A stretch of 64,000 nt of DNA from Anseranas semipalmata. Its lineage: Eukaryota > Chordata > Aves > Anseriformes > Anseranatidae. The DNA is taken from contig VXAA01001494.1 of assembly GCA_013399115.1 (NCBI GenBank), positions 836,595 through 900,594 on the forward strand, read 5' to 3'. The translations under genes were made by a program, and so were the position numbers. Positions 49,401 to 61,800 of this stretch are shown here, piece after piece; position 1 is the first letter of the stretch, and the number at the start of each line of letters is the position of its first letter. Below the pieces are notes generated by a model. That model was not told where the DNA came from and did no database searches. It saw only the letters and a program-made list of their open reading frames with translations.

Positions 49401-51866
49401 TAGCAAAAGCCCATGGTATTCTCGGGACGCTAAAAAAAAAAAAAAANGGATGTTAACTTACAATACAAAGGCTTAATTTTTCTTTCTAGTCTCATTATTT
49501 AGAAAAAAGCACATAAGTTCTAACTACAAAAATAACTTGCATTAATCTCACAACAGTTTAAACTACAATCAAAATTATTATTAGATTGAATTAAATAGAA
49601 TTTCAATTAATTTTTAATTACATTATCTAATAATGTATTTTCAGGAGACATTTACACAGAATTCATTAAGTGAAAGAAAATCTCTAGTTTGCTCTCTTAA
49701 TTTACATGTGATTTACTAACAGGATGTGTTCCTTTACCATTGTTTCCCAACAATCGTTTTCATTCTGACACAAACTTGCATCGTGTCAATTACGCTGCTT
49801 CTACTTATAAAAACGCCATGTCAACACAATTAATGAAATGCTGCAAAGCTTAAAATCATAAATACTTGTAACAAAGAAGAACTACACAGGAAAGTTTTAG
49901 GAAAAGTATAAATTACTTTCAAAGTTAGATTTCGGTGATAATCGCTGTATGCAAACAGTTTAGCCTTGCTTGTCAAAAGATTTAATACTTCCTTGCGTAC
50001 ATATGGCACTAGCAACAATTTCCACTCTGCAACTTCACCAAAACAGAGACTGACAGTTTTCAGGAGGGGCCGTTCCTCATGGTTTTGTGCTCTCTTTGAT
50101 ACAAAGGGGTAGCAAAGCACTGCTCAAATGCTAGATCTGTAGTAATCCTCTTGCATTGTTTGGCGGGCTGCTGCTTTCTGCCTCCATCCTCCCGCCTACT
50201 GAATACTCTGGAATTTGTCCTGGGAACAAAATCCGGCAATGCCATAGCTCCCATTTTCTTTCCCCTCCTTCACTTTGTTTGATGAGGTCCATCCTTGCTG
50301 AGCTTTATCTAAATTTACAGGGGATTCTGCACTCTGCCTCAAAAGATTAGATTCCTATTGACTTTACTAAAACCATTAATGAAAACAGAAATTACTGGCA
50401 GGAATAAAGAGACCACAAAAACCGTGACTTTTATCTTGTCTTTTGGAACTCCCTAGGCCATAAGTTCTCCGTGTTGCAAGTGCACTTCCTCAAATGGAGC
50501 ATTTATCTCCTACTGAATTTCTTGTGAATGACTAAAATTTCACCTTTGCTACTGTGTATCTTTTCTGACTGAAATGGAATATATTCTTTACCATAAAAAA
50601 ATGCGCGGGCACTGTTTAAGTCATGAAATTGTTTTAGTACACAGATACTCTATGGTTTGTAAAGAAGCTGGCCTACTCAGTCTGCTTCAGTTTCCCTAAA
50701 TCATTTTCAACAAATTGACATTGAGGAGACAGCATAAATACAGCATCAATGCTACCCCCTTTCAATTTCCTTACTCACTGGCACTTAGTTTACCAGCTTT
50801 CCCAAAGCAGAAGAGCACGTATCTTCTCCAGATAGTCAGCCATCTGTGGGCTGCCAGGACTGAGAGAGAACTTAAAAATTAAGACCAAATCATTCCTTCA
50901 TCAAAAGTTTTCCTGTATCAAGACATGTTAAGCTTCACAGCAGCATCTGGATTTCAGAAGAAGTATATGGCTGCTTACCTATGACAGCTGACCATCATCC
51001 TTTTTACTAGAATGAGAAGATGGAAGAATTAATTCCTGTGTTGTGATTAGCTAAAGACATAGAATTAAATATAAACGGGGTAGAGTAACAGCTCAATTTA
51101 TTTTCCCCTGAGAAGACCAAATCCCTACATCTAACAGAAGCACATTTCGATCTTAGGAGGGTTTACTACACTCTCATTGCTATTTTGTAGGCATCTTCAA
51201 GAGCAATGTGAAATTTTGAGAATGAAGAAAAGGCAGCCTATACTTTAAACACTGATTTATTGTTTTGTTTTAAAAGAAAATTTCTTACCTATCTAGAAAT
51301 ATGTCTGGTAGAGGCGGATATGTTTGCATGTCAGGTACTCGCTCATGTACTATAACCATAACGAATGATGTAAAGCCAAACACTATGAAGACATACACAC
51401 AACTTAAAACTGTCTTCCAGTATTCTGGGTCCAGTCTTCTCGTTGAGTGTTTGTTTTTTCCATTTGCATATTGATACTGATCACCATTCAAGTCAGTAAT
51501 TGGTCCATCATAGTCCCGAGGTACTTCACCATTACAAAACCAATCTGCACCCTGTAGTGACCCAACAGTAGCACATACTGTGCCAATATGACTATCGCTG
51601 TTGTAACCCAGCTCTTCCAGGACATCGATATGTTGCTTCTGTAGCTTGCGTATGGACAACATTAGCCTTTTGATATCCCCCAGGACTTTGATTTCCAACG
51701 GAGGGGATCGTAAATCATACTCTGTAAGTGTCAGCAATGTAATTCCATCTAGCCTGTGTCTATTGCACAAAATATCCACATATTCACAGAAGCCTTCTTC
51801 CTTCAGCCACTTGGCCACGTTCTTGGTAGTCCAACGTCTAATGCAAAGCTGGTTATTGCCTGCCAT
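46161..51866 (-). CDS. SAMD8: SAMD8, sphingomyelin synthase-related protein SMSr (5 coding exons, whole CDS span)
   Basis: ER membrane enzyme of the sphingomyelin synthase family. It makes ceramide phosphoethanolamine and restrains ER ceramide. Joined on the minus strand: 51866-51289, 49429-49334, 48638-48521, 47691-47541, 46465-46161. These total 1248 nt, or 415 residues plus TGA, the length of human SAMD8. Seen: SAM domain at about 10-76 ([18 protein letters not shown] and [15 protein letters not shown]); six membrane segments from about residue 154; the motif [10 protein letters not shown] at 293-302; and HEHYSID at 342-348. His301, His344 and Asp348 form the family's catalytic triad, so the enzyme should be active. 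Two ATGs stand in tandem (51869 and 51866). The second gives the family start MAG and has A at -3 and G at +4. It lies upstream of VDAC2 in the same orientation, as in human. Confidence 0.97.
46842..46863. repeat. Poly-T run, 22 nt
   Basis: 22 consecutive T in SAMD8 intron 5. On the transcribed strand it reads as A22. Confidence 0.85.
47407..47524. repeat. Diverged tandem duplication in SAMD8 intron 5
   Basis: Copy 1 (47407-47456) begins CTTTGGCTGAGAGTAAG and ends CTTAAGGACATTTAAAGTATT. Copy 2 (47470-47524) begins CTTTGGTTGACAGCAAG and ends CTCAAGGACGTTTAAGTATT. The period is about 63 nt. It lies within 20 nt of the exon 5 donor. Confidence 0.6.
47541..47691 (-). CDS. SAMD8: SAMD8 coding exon (residues 265-314, catalytic motif D3)
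   Basis: The 151-nt exon encodes [20 protein letters not shown], then [18 protein letters not shown] and [12 protein letters not shown] plus the first base of Tyr315. [10 protein letters not shown] holds catalytic His301. The acceptor is TTTTAG and the donor GTAAGTAC. Confidence 0.96.
48521..48638 (-). CDS. SAMD8: SAMD8 coding exon (residues 225-264, TM3)
   Basis: The 118-nt exon completes Arg225 and encodes [19 protein letters not shown], then [22 protein letters not shown]3 spans about 232-251, and the luminal loop carries conserved cysteine and glutamine residues. The acceptor is TTTTTCCTAG and the donor GTAAAA. Confidence 0.95.
49334..49429 (-). CDS. SAMD8: SAMD8 coding exon (residues 193-224, TM2)
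   Basis: The 96-nt exon completes Ser193, then encodes [15 protein letters not shown] and the hydrophobic [16 protein letters not shown], plus two bases of Arg225. The acceptor is a run of T ending TTTAG, with an ambiguous base at 49447 inside the tract. The donor is GTACAG. Confidence 0.95.
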
Positions 51867-51896
51867 CATTCTTCTCTATCCGCCAATAAAATTGAC
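51289..51896 (-). CDS. SAMD8: SAMD8 first coding exon (27 nt leader, SAM domain, TM1)
   Basis: The acceptor TATATAACAG ends at 51897 and is followed by 27 nt of leader before tandem ATGs at 51869 and 51866. The exon encodes 192 residues plus two bases of Ser193. It carries the SAM domain (about 10-76, mediating oligomerisation in this family), a linker, and TM1 at about 154-173 ([19 protein letters not shown]). The donor is GTAAGAA. No in-frame stop separates the two ATGs, so a 416-residue form is possible. Confidence 0.96.
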
Positions 51897-54800
51897 CTGT
51901 TATATATTGGAGAAAGAGAGAAGACCTCAATGTTTAATGAAGATTACCGAAACAGTGTCATTTGTGCATTTTTATATGCTTAATTAGCCAAAGATGTTTT
52001 ATGTAACAGCCAGCCAAAAAACCAGACATATGATTTATTAAGCAATATAGAAATATTTATAAACACTTTTAGTCCAGCAAAACTGAAGTAAGTTTATCTA
52101 ACTTGTTCCCAAATAGAAATTTAAAGCCACCCAGAAGCAGAATATTTCCTAGATGTACCCAGTCTTTTATTCTTTTGTTAAAAAAGAAAAACTGAGTTTG
52201 TGAACTACACTAGGAAATGAAGAACAAAGATTACCCTGTTTAAATAGCAGCTTAATCATTAGTCTTTTCTGCTGTTTGCAGTTCAAAAACTAAGCAAGGA
52301 AGCATAGCCAGCAACCATGTAAAACTGAATTAGAGATAAAATAGTACATTACAAGTCCAATATATTCCACTGATTTAAAATTCATACAGAAGCTTTGGTA
52401 GCATGAACCTCCACCTCAGTAAACCTAAGACAAAGTATCTACAATCATATTGACCTGGGACATATTAGTTGTATGTTAATGGTGCAGTCATCATACTTTA
52501 TATATGTATGTTTTATCTGCATAATTAAGATAAATGATTTGCAATATAATAAGCATCTAAGATATTCAGCTCTTAAAATAACATTACTGGAAACTAAGTA
52601 TTATTTTTAATTCGAAAGTATCCTTAAAAGTGGTGCGATAATAGAGACCGTAACAGCATACCAAAAATTGAAAAAAATGTATTCTCTTCATACAGATTTC
52701 TCAATAATTTCCTTCACTCTATAATACTGTTTGAGGGAAGGAAAGACATTGCAGCAACACTTTACTCACGTGGAGCTGACAAGTTACCAGAATAATTTCA
52801 GATTGTAGTGCTAGTCCATAGCACTAAAAGTAATTTAGTGCATTTAGAAAAAAAATTAATCCCAATGCTACATGGAATACATGAAAAACCTAGAAAGGCT
52901 ACCAGTGATGTAAAAGTAATAAAAAGCTTATCTAATATTTAAGACCCACAGCAGTACAGAATGGATTTGTGCATAATTTATATTTGGTGGTTTATGTACA
53001 GCTACCATCTAAGAAACAGCTACAGTTTCACAGCTCTTTTGTACTAGAAAAAGAATTCTAATTAACCAGAATGCTTCAATCACACCAGCCAAATCTCAGA
53101 AAATACAAGACAGTACAAAACACTAGTGCCACATATATCGTTCAAGATTTTCAGAGAGAAAACAGTCCATTTAATATATCTATTTAGCTTCTGCATATAT
53201 TAAACAGGCACTCAGCCCATCACGAATATTCAACAGAAAGTTTTTACAGTTTTCAGGGGTGCAGCTCTTCCACAAACAGAAGGTCTTTACTTCTCACTTT
53301 TCTTTTTAAAAAGGTACCGTTCCTACCGCTAGAAGCAGCACTTACAAGTATCGGGTGCTACTTTTCTTCCACTGTACATCTAACAGGACCACACACTACT
53401 TTCTTCTATATCAGAGAACATTTGATTTGGTCATGAAGGTTTCCCAGCAATGCAAAAGAAATAGTTTCGAAGAAAAATGGAAGCACAACTCAAAGTTGCC
53501 CTTCTAAAAGAATTAAGGGAGTGGTACTTCTGAAGATATTCCCTCTGGAGTTGATTGTATGTAAACAGCACGTACTTAAAACGGAGATTAAATTTCTCAA
53601 AACTCCCTATACAGTCAATATTATATAAGCTTTAACACCTTTATTTAAACAGTTGCCAAAACACCCACAATTACTAGGGTCTCTGCATCTACTATATTCT
53701 TCCTTCTCCATGTAAGAACATATATGTTCATTTCTGTTATCTATGCTTGAAAATATTGCTCAAAACTGTAACAACACAGCTATTGCAAAAGAAATTATGA
53801 CAATTAATTTGCAATTAATGATCAGTTAATTGACCTTTTTTGTACTATTTTTTTTTTCATCTTACTCCAGTTAAAAAAAAAGAAAAAGAAAAAAAACCTT
53901 GTGTTGCCCATCTGGATTTCCATCTCTACTCAGAAATACAGATGAAATGCAGCCATTTGCTAATCTCAGCGTTTTTATAAAACTGCAGTCATCACAAGTT
54001 TTCTAAAAGCACTGAATTTAGACTTACCAAAATGTACTCAACTTACTGACCTGTCTTCTAACCAAAGCAAATTCTGAGGGCAAAGGCAGGAAACTCTCTA
54101 CCCTGAGTTCCGTTCATTTGAATGACCAAGTACAAGTCAAGAATCCTAACACCAACCCAGTGTTTCTTTATATGGCATTCCAGAAATTAAAAATAAATAA
54201 ATAAAAATATCAGCCCTTGCATTACATGCAGTAAAAGTGCCCTCACAACACTAAGTAAGCATACCCCAAAACATCAAAGGTCATTACTGAATAGAGTGGA
54301 CCTGGGAGAAAGTCTGCATCAGCTTAAGATGCACCTGATAGCACCTGCTCCCGTTTTTAAATGCTGCCAAAGAAAAGACATTTAGCCGACTGGAAATGAC
54401 AAAGAGATCACAAAAGAACCAAGAACTTAAAGCACAAGCTTAGCTGTGTGGACTGGTCAACCTCACCTTAACAGCAACAGTTAAGTTCAGTTTCGATGGC
54501 AAGGTATTTTCCTTAAACCCAGAAGCAGCACTCTCCTTCAGACTACGCATTTAGTGCCACTTTTGTAGTTTACACAGTAAAAAGCACTTTTTCCTAATAA
54601 TCTTAGCACCTGGAATACAACACGGATCTCTATGCCCAACTGCTACTATTCATTTTTGAAGCTTAAGGAAAGCGTTAATTTACAGGACAGAAACAGAAAT
54701 ATTCTATACTTACAGTAATCCAAAGCCTTATTTTTTTTCCATGCCTTTAATGTCTTTATCCCAACATGTTACCTTGGACTCCAATACAAACTCCATTTAT

Positions 54801-55583
54801 GCTTCATAACATTTCCAACACTACCAGTCTGCGATGCAAGACTGACCAACGTATCAGAAGAGAGCAAATCACCTAGATGACTGTACTGGCCTTTTGGAAG
54901 AAAGCAGCACTAGTAGCTACTTTGCCTTCTACATTACTGGTTTTATCTCCGAAACCAAATAATGGAACGTGTGAATAACACAGAGCAAGCACAGACTTAA
55001 GTGTCAGAGGGCAAAATATACTTTTCTCCTGACATCAGCAATGCCTGCAGCTAGCTGGTTGATCACTTTCCTGTTACTGTGACTTTATATTTAGTCAGCC
55101 CACCAGCAGTACATATCATGTGTTCCATTTCCCCTTTTCCTTCTCCAGCCTTTTCAATTAACAGCATGAATACAACTGAATATGAACTATTGTATGTGTG
55201 CACTCATATGCATGTGTGTGAGGATTTTTTTAATTTTTTTTTATTTTTTAAGACAATGGGTACTTCGTGAGTCATGAACATTTCTACAGTTTGGTTAGGG
55301 CATTTTAAAAAATGAGGTGCCTCCATGAGGCTAGGCATATCGTAGCTGTCAGCGCAATATTTTTCCTAGATAAATTTTCCATATTTAAATGTACACCTCG
55401 CTCAAAATTCTTACCCACAGTTCTATCACGTTTTCCTCTACTGAATTACTGCCAGTCCACCATTAAGCCCACGACTTCTCCAGCATATGGACACCAAGCC
55501 ATTATATTGAGGTGCAAATGTGGGAAGTCAAATAAGATTATTGCTACTCCAGTCAAGCTCATTACACCAGAATCATGGCTGAA

Positions 55584-55635
55584 GAGTTAACGAAGGTTAT
55601 GGGATTCTGAGTTAATGAAGGTTAAATGAGATTCT
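55584..55635. repeat. Short tandem duplication in SAMD8 intron 1
   Basis: Two adjacent copies, 25 and 27 nt, share GAGTTAA(C/T)GAAGGTTA and GATTCT. It borders the CpG-enriched intronic patch. Confidence 0.7.
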
Positions 55636-56088
55636 GGTTACGCCTGCAGCAGGGTTAGCGGGATACCCAGCGAGCCCACTCCAGATATGCACGCCAAGCT
55701 ACCGGCATCCTTGCTGCTCCACAATCTGCCCACGCATGCCGGTAACAGCCTGTGGCTCTCGTTGCTGACACGCTTCATGATCTTTTTCCCCCAGCTAGGC
55801 GCAATTCTTGCCATCCTTGAGAGGAATATTAGGAAGGACACTGAAGAACTATCAGATCTCAAGTGATGTAACCTACATTTCTTTGTAGGAGGTTTCAAGC
55901 TGAAGGTTGAAACACAGGCGATTCCAACTCAGTCCCTCCACCGGGTCAGCTGGCCGAGGAGTACAACACCTCACACCTCGGGTGAAAAGCTTTTCCGTAC
56001 AAAGTCTGCTAGTTTGCAACGCAGGCGTGATGCAGGTCTGAGGCGTTGGCTCCGCTGCTGCACAAAAAAGCCATACACAAAAACGCGC

Positions 56089-56099
56089 GCTGAGTCAGC
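56089..56099. promoter_or_regulatory. Maf/AP-1 (T-MARE core) palindrome in SAMD8 intron 1
   Basis: GCTGAGTCAGC is the perfect 11-bp core of the Maf recognition element (consensus TGCTGAGTCAGCA). It sits in a 600-bp patch with many CpGs in an otherwise CpG-poor intron. NRF2-small Maf, large Maf and AP-1 factors are the known binders. Confidence 0.4.
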
Positions 56100-58200
56100 T
56101 TGCGATAGCAAGGCTGCTGTCTGGCACACTGATTCAGGAACGCGGTGCTGGAAACAGAACGTACAGCGCTGCCTTGTCATGCACCAAAAGTCTCGGGTGC
56201 TCCGCTGCTTGCACCAGCAGCTCGTCACCTGCTGCTCTTGAAAACTCCAAATTCTTCAGTGCTTATTTAAAGCAAATAGCACTGAAGGTTTCGTTGCCAT
56301 ATAGTATACATTAGCGCAGTGATTTGATCCTTACCTTGTAAATGCCACTCTATATAGTATAACTTGTAAACAATAGGAGAAAAAGAAAACCAGCAAAAAC
56401 AAGATAGGATTTTCCAAGTTTTTTTATACAATAGCTAGCTACCATGCGATATATAAAACTGATCAAGCACAGCACAATGCCCACTGTGAGACTGAAAAAT
56501 TGGGTACTTTCCTGAAGCAAGCCTACAGTAATTTCAAATGCAGCAATATTCCTGTAAAACTTTCATTCAGTTTTACTTAGTGACTTTGCTGTCAGAATTG
56601 CTTCATAAACATTTCTAGTAAGTGACATTGTGAGCAGTATTATAACTGTACTCAAAAGTCTCAGGGATATTTATGAAGGTAAGATAAGGAATCTCAAAGT
56701 AAAACTTGTTCAGCTTATTGTAAGTCTTAGATTTTAAATCATAAAGGAAGATGTGCTTCTCAAGAATTATTCAGTGAAGTGTTCCATTGTGGAAAATACA
56801 GAACTGATACTGTAAAATCACAGATTAGCTCTGCATGCTTAGAAGAGTCCTTCTGATGGAATGCCTCCCCACAAAACTGACAGCAGCTATTACAGAAAAT
56901 CCTGAAAGCTAAACATATTTGTCTTGAGAACCACTAAGTGTGATTACATACTGCAGCAAGCTGAACAGAATATAGACAGCTCCTTGACTGTTACACCTCA
57001 TTAAACCAAATGGGTTGTACTATACTCAAATGAACACTAAGAGCAGCTCAACTGCTAATCTACTAACCAGCTAACAAAACATTTTTCATCCTACCACCGT
57101 AATTCAAGGCACACACAAGTGATTTTTAAGCAACTGATCGAGTACTTCCCACTTAACTTATCTTAGAACATAATTCACAGTATTTCATTAATATTTGTAC
57201 AAGACCTTGAACATTTCACATGCTAAATGTCAAATGTCAAGTATTTTTTTCCCTCCAGCTTCAAGAAATCTTACATCCAGCTGGTAACAGAATGTTTGCT
57301 GCTCTTTACCCTTACACAGCTCACCAGAAAAGTAACTCAGGTTTACTACTTTCCTCTTTTACTTCTTTCTTTTCTTCTCACATCCCTATTTTTGGATGAA
57401 AATAGGGGATGACGCGAACAATCCTTCAATCTTCATTAATACTAGAACAACACCTGAAGTGAAGGCAGGTTTGTTCTTACTCTTGACAATGAGTGGAAAT
57501 CTAAGTCTTCCTCATTTTAAATGCATTAAAATACACGAGAAGTAAGAAACTTAAAACTTATGTGATTATTGTTAAACATCTATAATGTAATATGGTTCAT
57601 GGATCTCAACCAGCTTAGTGGGCAGCAATACTGAGGCTCTGTATGAGGAGAAGCGATAGCATAGAATCTGAAAGATTGCAACTCCTAGACCAAGCTGTCC
57701 TTTTAACTGTGTGCTTCTGGGAGGAAAAAAAAAAAAAAAAGCAAAAATAAGATCACATAAAACAAGATAATTTCAATTTTTTGCTCATTACAAATCTGCA
57801 GAACGTTTCCTTCACATGTGAGAAACACTCCTGCATCCCAGACTTACCGCATTTCCCAATGACCCTCCTTCCACTGGGTATAAAACTCACTTTGCCCCAG
57901 CCCCTCGTTAATTCCCCCCCTTTCCTCTCTCACTCAAGGCACACGGGCCACGGGACCTACCCGACCCCGGCACCCAGCGACAGGCACCCTGCCGGCCGCG
58001 AGGGGCACGGAGGCGCCGGGAGCTGCCCTCGGCCCCCTCGCAACGCGGAGTGCGCTGTGTTTTGTTTTGTTTTGTTGCGTCTAAAGGAACTTTTGCAAGT
58101 GGAACATCAAAAACAAAACCACGAGACCGCTTCAGCTCCGTTTACAAAGAGAGAAAAACGCGAACACTAAAACCGCCTCCCGGCTCTTCCCTTAACTTAC

Positions 58201-58346
58201 AGCTCCCACGGAAAATCGCCCTTTCCAGGAGTGTTTTTAAAGACGGAGCAGCCCGGGCGGCGATTCCCCACCGGCCGCCGCAGCGGTGCGGGTGCCGGGT
58301 GCCGGGCGGCAGCTCCCGCAGCCCCAGCCTCCCGAGCGCCCGCAAG
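58201..58346 (-). other. SAMD8: Candidate non-coding first exon of SAMD8 (3' part; 5' end in gap)
   Basis: On the minus strand CGTGGGAGCT is followed by a strong donor, GTAAGT at 58200-58195, just downstream of the CpG-island core. Splicing to the acceptor at 51897 would produce the SAMD8 leader. A second, weaker donor (GTAGGT) lies near 57960. Inferred from donor strength and position. Confidence 0.45.
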
Positions 58347-58662
58347 NNNNNNNNNNNNNNNNNNNNNNNNNNNNNNNNNNNNNNNNNNNNNNNNNNNNNN
58401 NNNNNNNNNNNNNNNNNNNNNNNNNNNNNNNNNNNNNNNNNNNNNNNNNNNNNNNNNNNNNNNNNNNNNNNNNNNNNNNNNNNNNNNNNNNNNNNNNNNN
58501 NNNNNNNNNNNNNNNNNNNNNNNNNNNNNNNNNNNNNNNNNNNNNNNNNNNNNNNNNNNNNNNNNNNNNNNNNNNNNNNNNNNNNNNNNNNNNNNNNNNN
58601 NNNNNNNNNNNNNNNNNNNNNNNNNNNNNNNNNNNNNNNNNNNNNNNNNNNNNNNNNNNNNN
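58347..58662. other. Assembly gap, 316 N
   Basis: Run of N in the SAMD8 CpG island, again a probable high-GC dropout. Peptide frames that span it are artefacts. Confidence 1.
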
Positions 58663-58820
58663 CGGCGCCCGAGCGGCCTTGGAGCCCGCCAAAAGCCCCG
58701 CGGCTTGCGCTGGGCTGGGTGCGGGGGAGGCCCTGAGTGCGGGGAGGGGGGTGGCGGCTGCTGGGGGCCTGGAGGAAGCTGGTAACGCGGAGCTGGCTGG
58801 CGGCGCGTGTCGTGGGGGTC

Positions 58821-61800
58821 CTTAGAGAAGACGAGGCCAGAAGTGCCAGGGTCCCAACAGATGAAGCAGGGACGTGTTGATTTTTTAACCGAAGAACAGC
58901 AAAACATGTCTAAACCAGGGAGAGGGTGCAAAATAGCCCATAGGAATAGAGCGTAGTGTATTTTTTCCAGTACAATCTTTCTGTCCATCACTTTGAACTT
59001 CCTTAATAGAGCGTGGATGCAAGAGAGACTAAACAGAATTGTCATTGATTTTTTTTTAATGAAGCTAACAAACATACAGTTATACTTACATCATTAAAAA
59101 AGAAAAAGAAAGAAAACACACTTGTATAGTGACAAAAATATCCCCATTCTTCCTTTGAAAGTATGCACGTGGAAAAAATAGCAGAGAAAACTTGCAGGAC
59201 CCTTACAGAGCTCTATTTCCATATCAAGAAACTTTACAAAACATTTCCCTCTTCAGATGCAACATTTTTGCACAACTATTCTCTGCTGTCTATAGAAAAC
59301 ATAAATCTGAAAACCAGCATCTGGCTGACAGCACTCAATCATTTCTCCAAGGTGATCCAGAGCACAGACGTGAACAGCACAAGTGACTTATGAAAGCTTC
59401 AGGTGCTCTGCAACCTATAAATCACACAAATGGAGGAAAGAAGGGGATGGAAGGGGACAGACAAATTAGAACTAAATGGCTCCAGAAATAAATTTATTTT
59501 GTCTATCAACTGGCTGTTAGCAGTCAGCCCTTTGCAGCAGCTGCATGCAATCTGAAGAACACACAGAAATTTCTGTACCGATGATGTAAGTACTGTGAGG
59601 GCCAATGCAAGTCTCCTCAATTGGCGCTTCAGTTGAATTAAAAAGTGCAGGTGCCAGCGTAACTTCATTAGGTTAATAAGCCTAGTCTTTTCAGACAATT
59701 TGGCCTTGTACTCTTTCTTCAGAGGTTAAAAATAAAAAAATAATAATAAAAAAAGGATCTTTTGCAATCCTTATGCATGTGCAATCACAGCGAAACAAAA
59801 GGAAATTTTGCATTTCAAAATGCTTCACAGCTATGTCAGGTTGTCACGTCACTGAGCAGTCTAATACAGCTGTCCAAGATTGTACAATCTCAGTTGTAAT
59901 GGAACATATCCATTTTAATAGATGAAGCACTGGGTAGGCAGAACAGACACCAGCCGTAAGAGCTTCTGCTTATTATTACGTTGCCCTGATACTGATTCAA
60001 AGATGCTTCTTTAAGCAGTTCATTCCACCTAGCTTTTATTTTTCACACCAAATGATGTGTAGCTTCCCAAATGAGTGCTGAAGTTTCAGGGAACGTTCCT
60101 CTTTGCCAAGGTCTGGTAGCCTCTGCAAGCAGTGCAGGAATGAGGTGCTGTTTCAGTCCTCTCAGCATTCCCCGTCCTTCCCTCCACATGCTCTACATGA
60201 AAAACTGGCAAGTCCAAATCCACCAGTGACAAACTGTAGAGCACATAGGTATGAAACTGAAAAATAAACAAACAATCCAACAGACCTGAAGATAAGCTGT
60301 TAATACAGCAGGTTGAAAATTGAAGTAATTTTGCTTACTCCAAGTCCACATTCAGTGTGTATTCAAGATTGCTAGCAGTCATCCTTTCTTATGGGAAGTG
60401 CCAGGAAAGTGCTGATTTGTTTAGTGCTATGGCTTTTTTTTTTTTTTTTTTTAATGCAAGTATTCACTAGAACCCACCAGCTCATTGGGTTGCAGTAAGG
60501 AGCAAAGGGTGGAAGCCAAAGGCTTCTTATCCCATTTTCCTACACTGTTTATAGCAACACCAGCAATCAACCTACAGTCAAACAACTCCCTGAATTCAGT
60601 CTCCAGACTTTAAAAGTCCAGGTTGGAAACTGATCTCTGTGTGTATATATGAAATTTACAGGACCCAAGGTATGTTACATCAGCAATAGATTTACATGCA
60701 GTAAACCCCTGGCCAAGAGTTGCATCTGCCATGAAAGTGGAAGAGACAGAGCTGCACGTAGCCTGGCCATGCCCTGTTGGAGATCCCCCTGTGCCTGGCT
60801 GCCTGGGCTCCTGGGCTGCTTTGCATCAGCAATTTGGCTGCCTCAGCACAGGAGAGAGCTCCAACAGTAGGTTTCCATCTGAAGTTGTCACTGCTAATGG
60901 CATTTTTCTGCCATCTAGTTTCATCACCTAACAAATAGTTTCAAAATGACCAAATTAGCTTACACAGAAAAGTGATAAAGAACACAGTTTAAAATTTGTA
61001 ACTCTTAAATGAAAGTGGACATGTAATAGCTGTTTAGCCATTGCACTTCAAAACTGAAAACTACTTTTCCTCACTAACATTTGATGCTCTTTTAAAGGGT
61101 GAATTGTCTAAATAATTTGTGCTTTATTTAACAGAAATTTCCAATAAACCTCATTCCATCACTGTGAGTTGTCACTTCATGCTATGTGACATGAATGCAT
61201 TGATCTAAGTTTGACAGGCGGTGCCAATGCTGACATGTCAGTCTGAGAATTTATGACAAATGATACATTACTGATATTTTTAAAACTACTGCACATTGCC
61301 AAGAAAAAAAAGTCTTTAAAATATGTAATTACACAGGGTGCATCTTTAGATTGAAAACAATTTATTCAATTTACACAGTTATATTGATTCAATGTTCAAG
61401 CTGACATTTAATCAGAAAAAGAAAGGAAATTTTTATTGAAGTTTCCCAACTAGGTCCAATTACAATATATTATATAGCAAAGGAAAATGAGATGTGTGAA
61501 TGTAATGGGTTTTCTTGAAACATTCTTTGTCATTAAATAATAGTGTTCATATTCAATAATTTGAAATAATCAACCTCCAATAAATCTCAAGACTGCATTC
61601 AGGAAAGAAAGGCCCTGGGGGAAATAGAGAACAAATTGCTTATGAAAATTCTTTTCAAGCAAAGAATACAACATAGCAAGGGGGGATCTTTAGCTAGAGG
61701 TACTAATTGATCTACATCATGCTTTTTTCTTTCTGGTGGTCTCGTCTTTGTACAGACCAGGTTCTGCCTTGTCATCTGTTTGTAATCTCTGTACTTGAAG

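Larger units (their letters stand above)
51897..58194 (-). other. SAMD8: SAMD8 intron 1
   Basis: About 6.3 kb of mostly AT-rich sequence without recognised exons. A CpG-enriched stretch at about 55640-56240 with a Maf/AP-1 palindrome stands out. A short tandem duplication lies at 55584-55635. An A16 run is at 57725-57740, and a (GTTTT)n tract lies near 58057-58075. Confidence 0.5.
57940..58820. promoter_or_regulatory. SAMD8: CpG-island promoter of SAMD8 (partly unassembled)
   Basis: GC- and CpG-dense sequence lies either side of a 316-base N gap, about 6 kb upstream of the first coding exon. Position and composition fit a housekeeping promoter on the minus strand. The start site is probably in or near the gap. 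The head-to-head neighbour in human is DUSP13, but I see no DUSP exon to the right. Confidence 0.75.

Noticed and set aside
58050..59075. Long frames (151-292 codons) across the second N gap
   Set aside because: Same artefact: the gap supplies most of the length.
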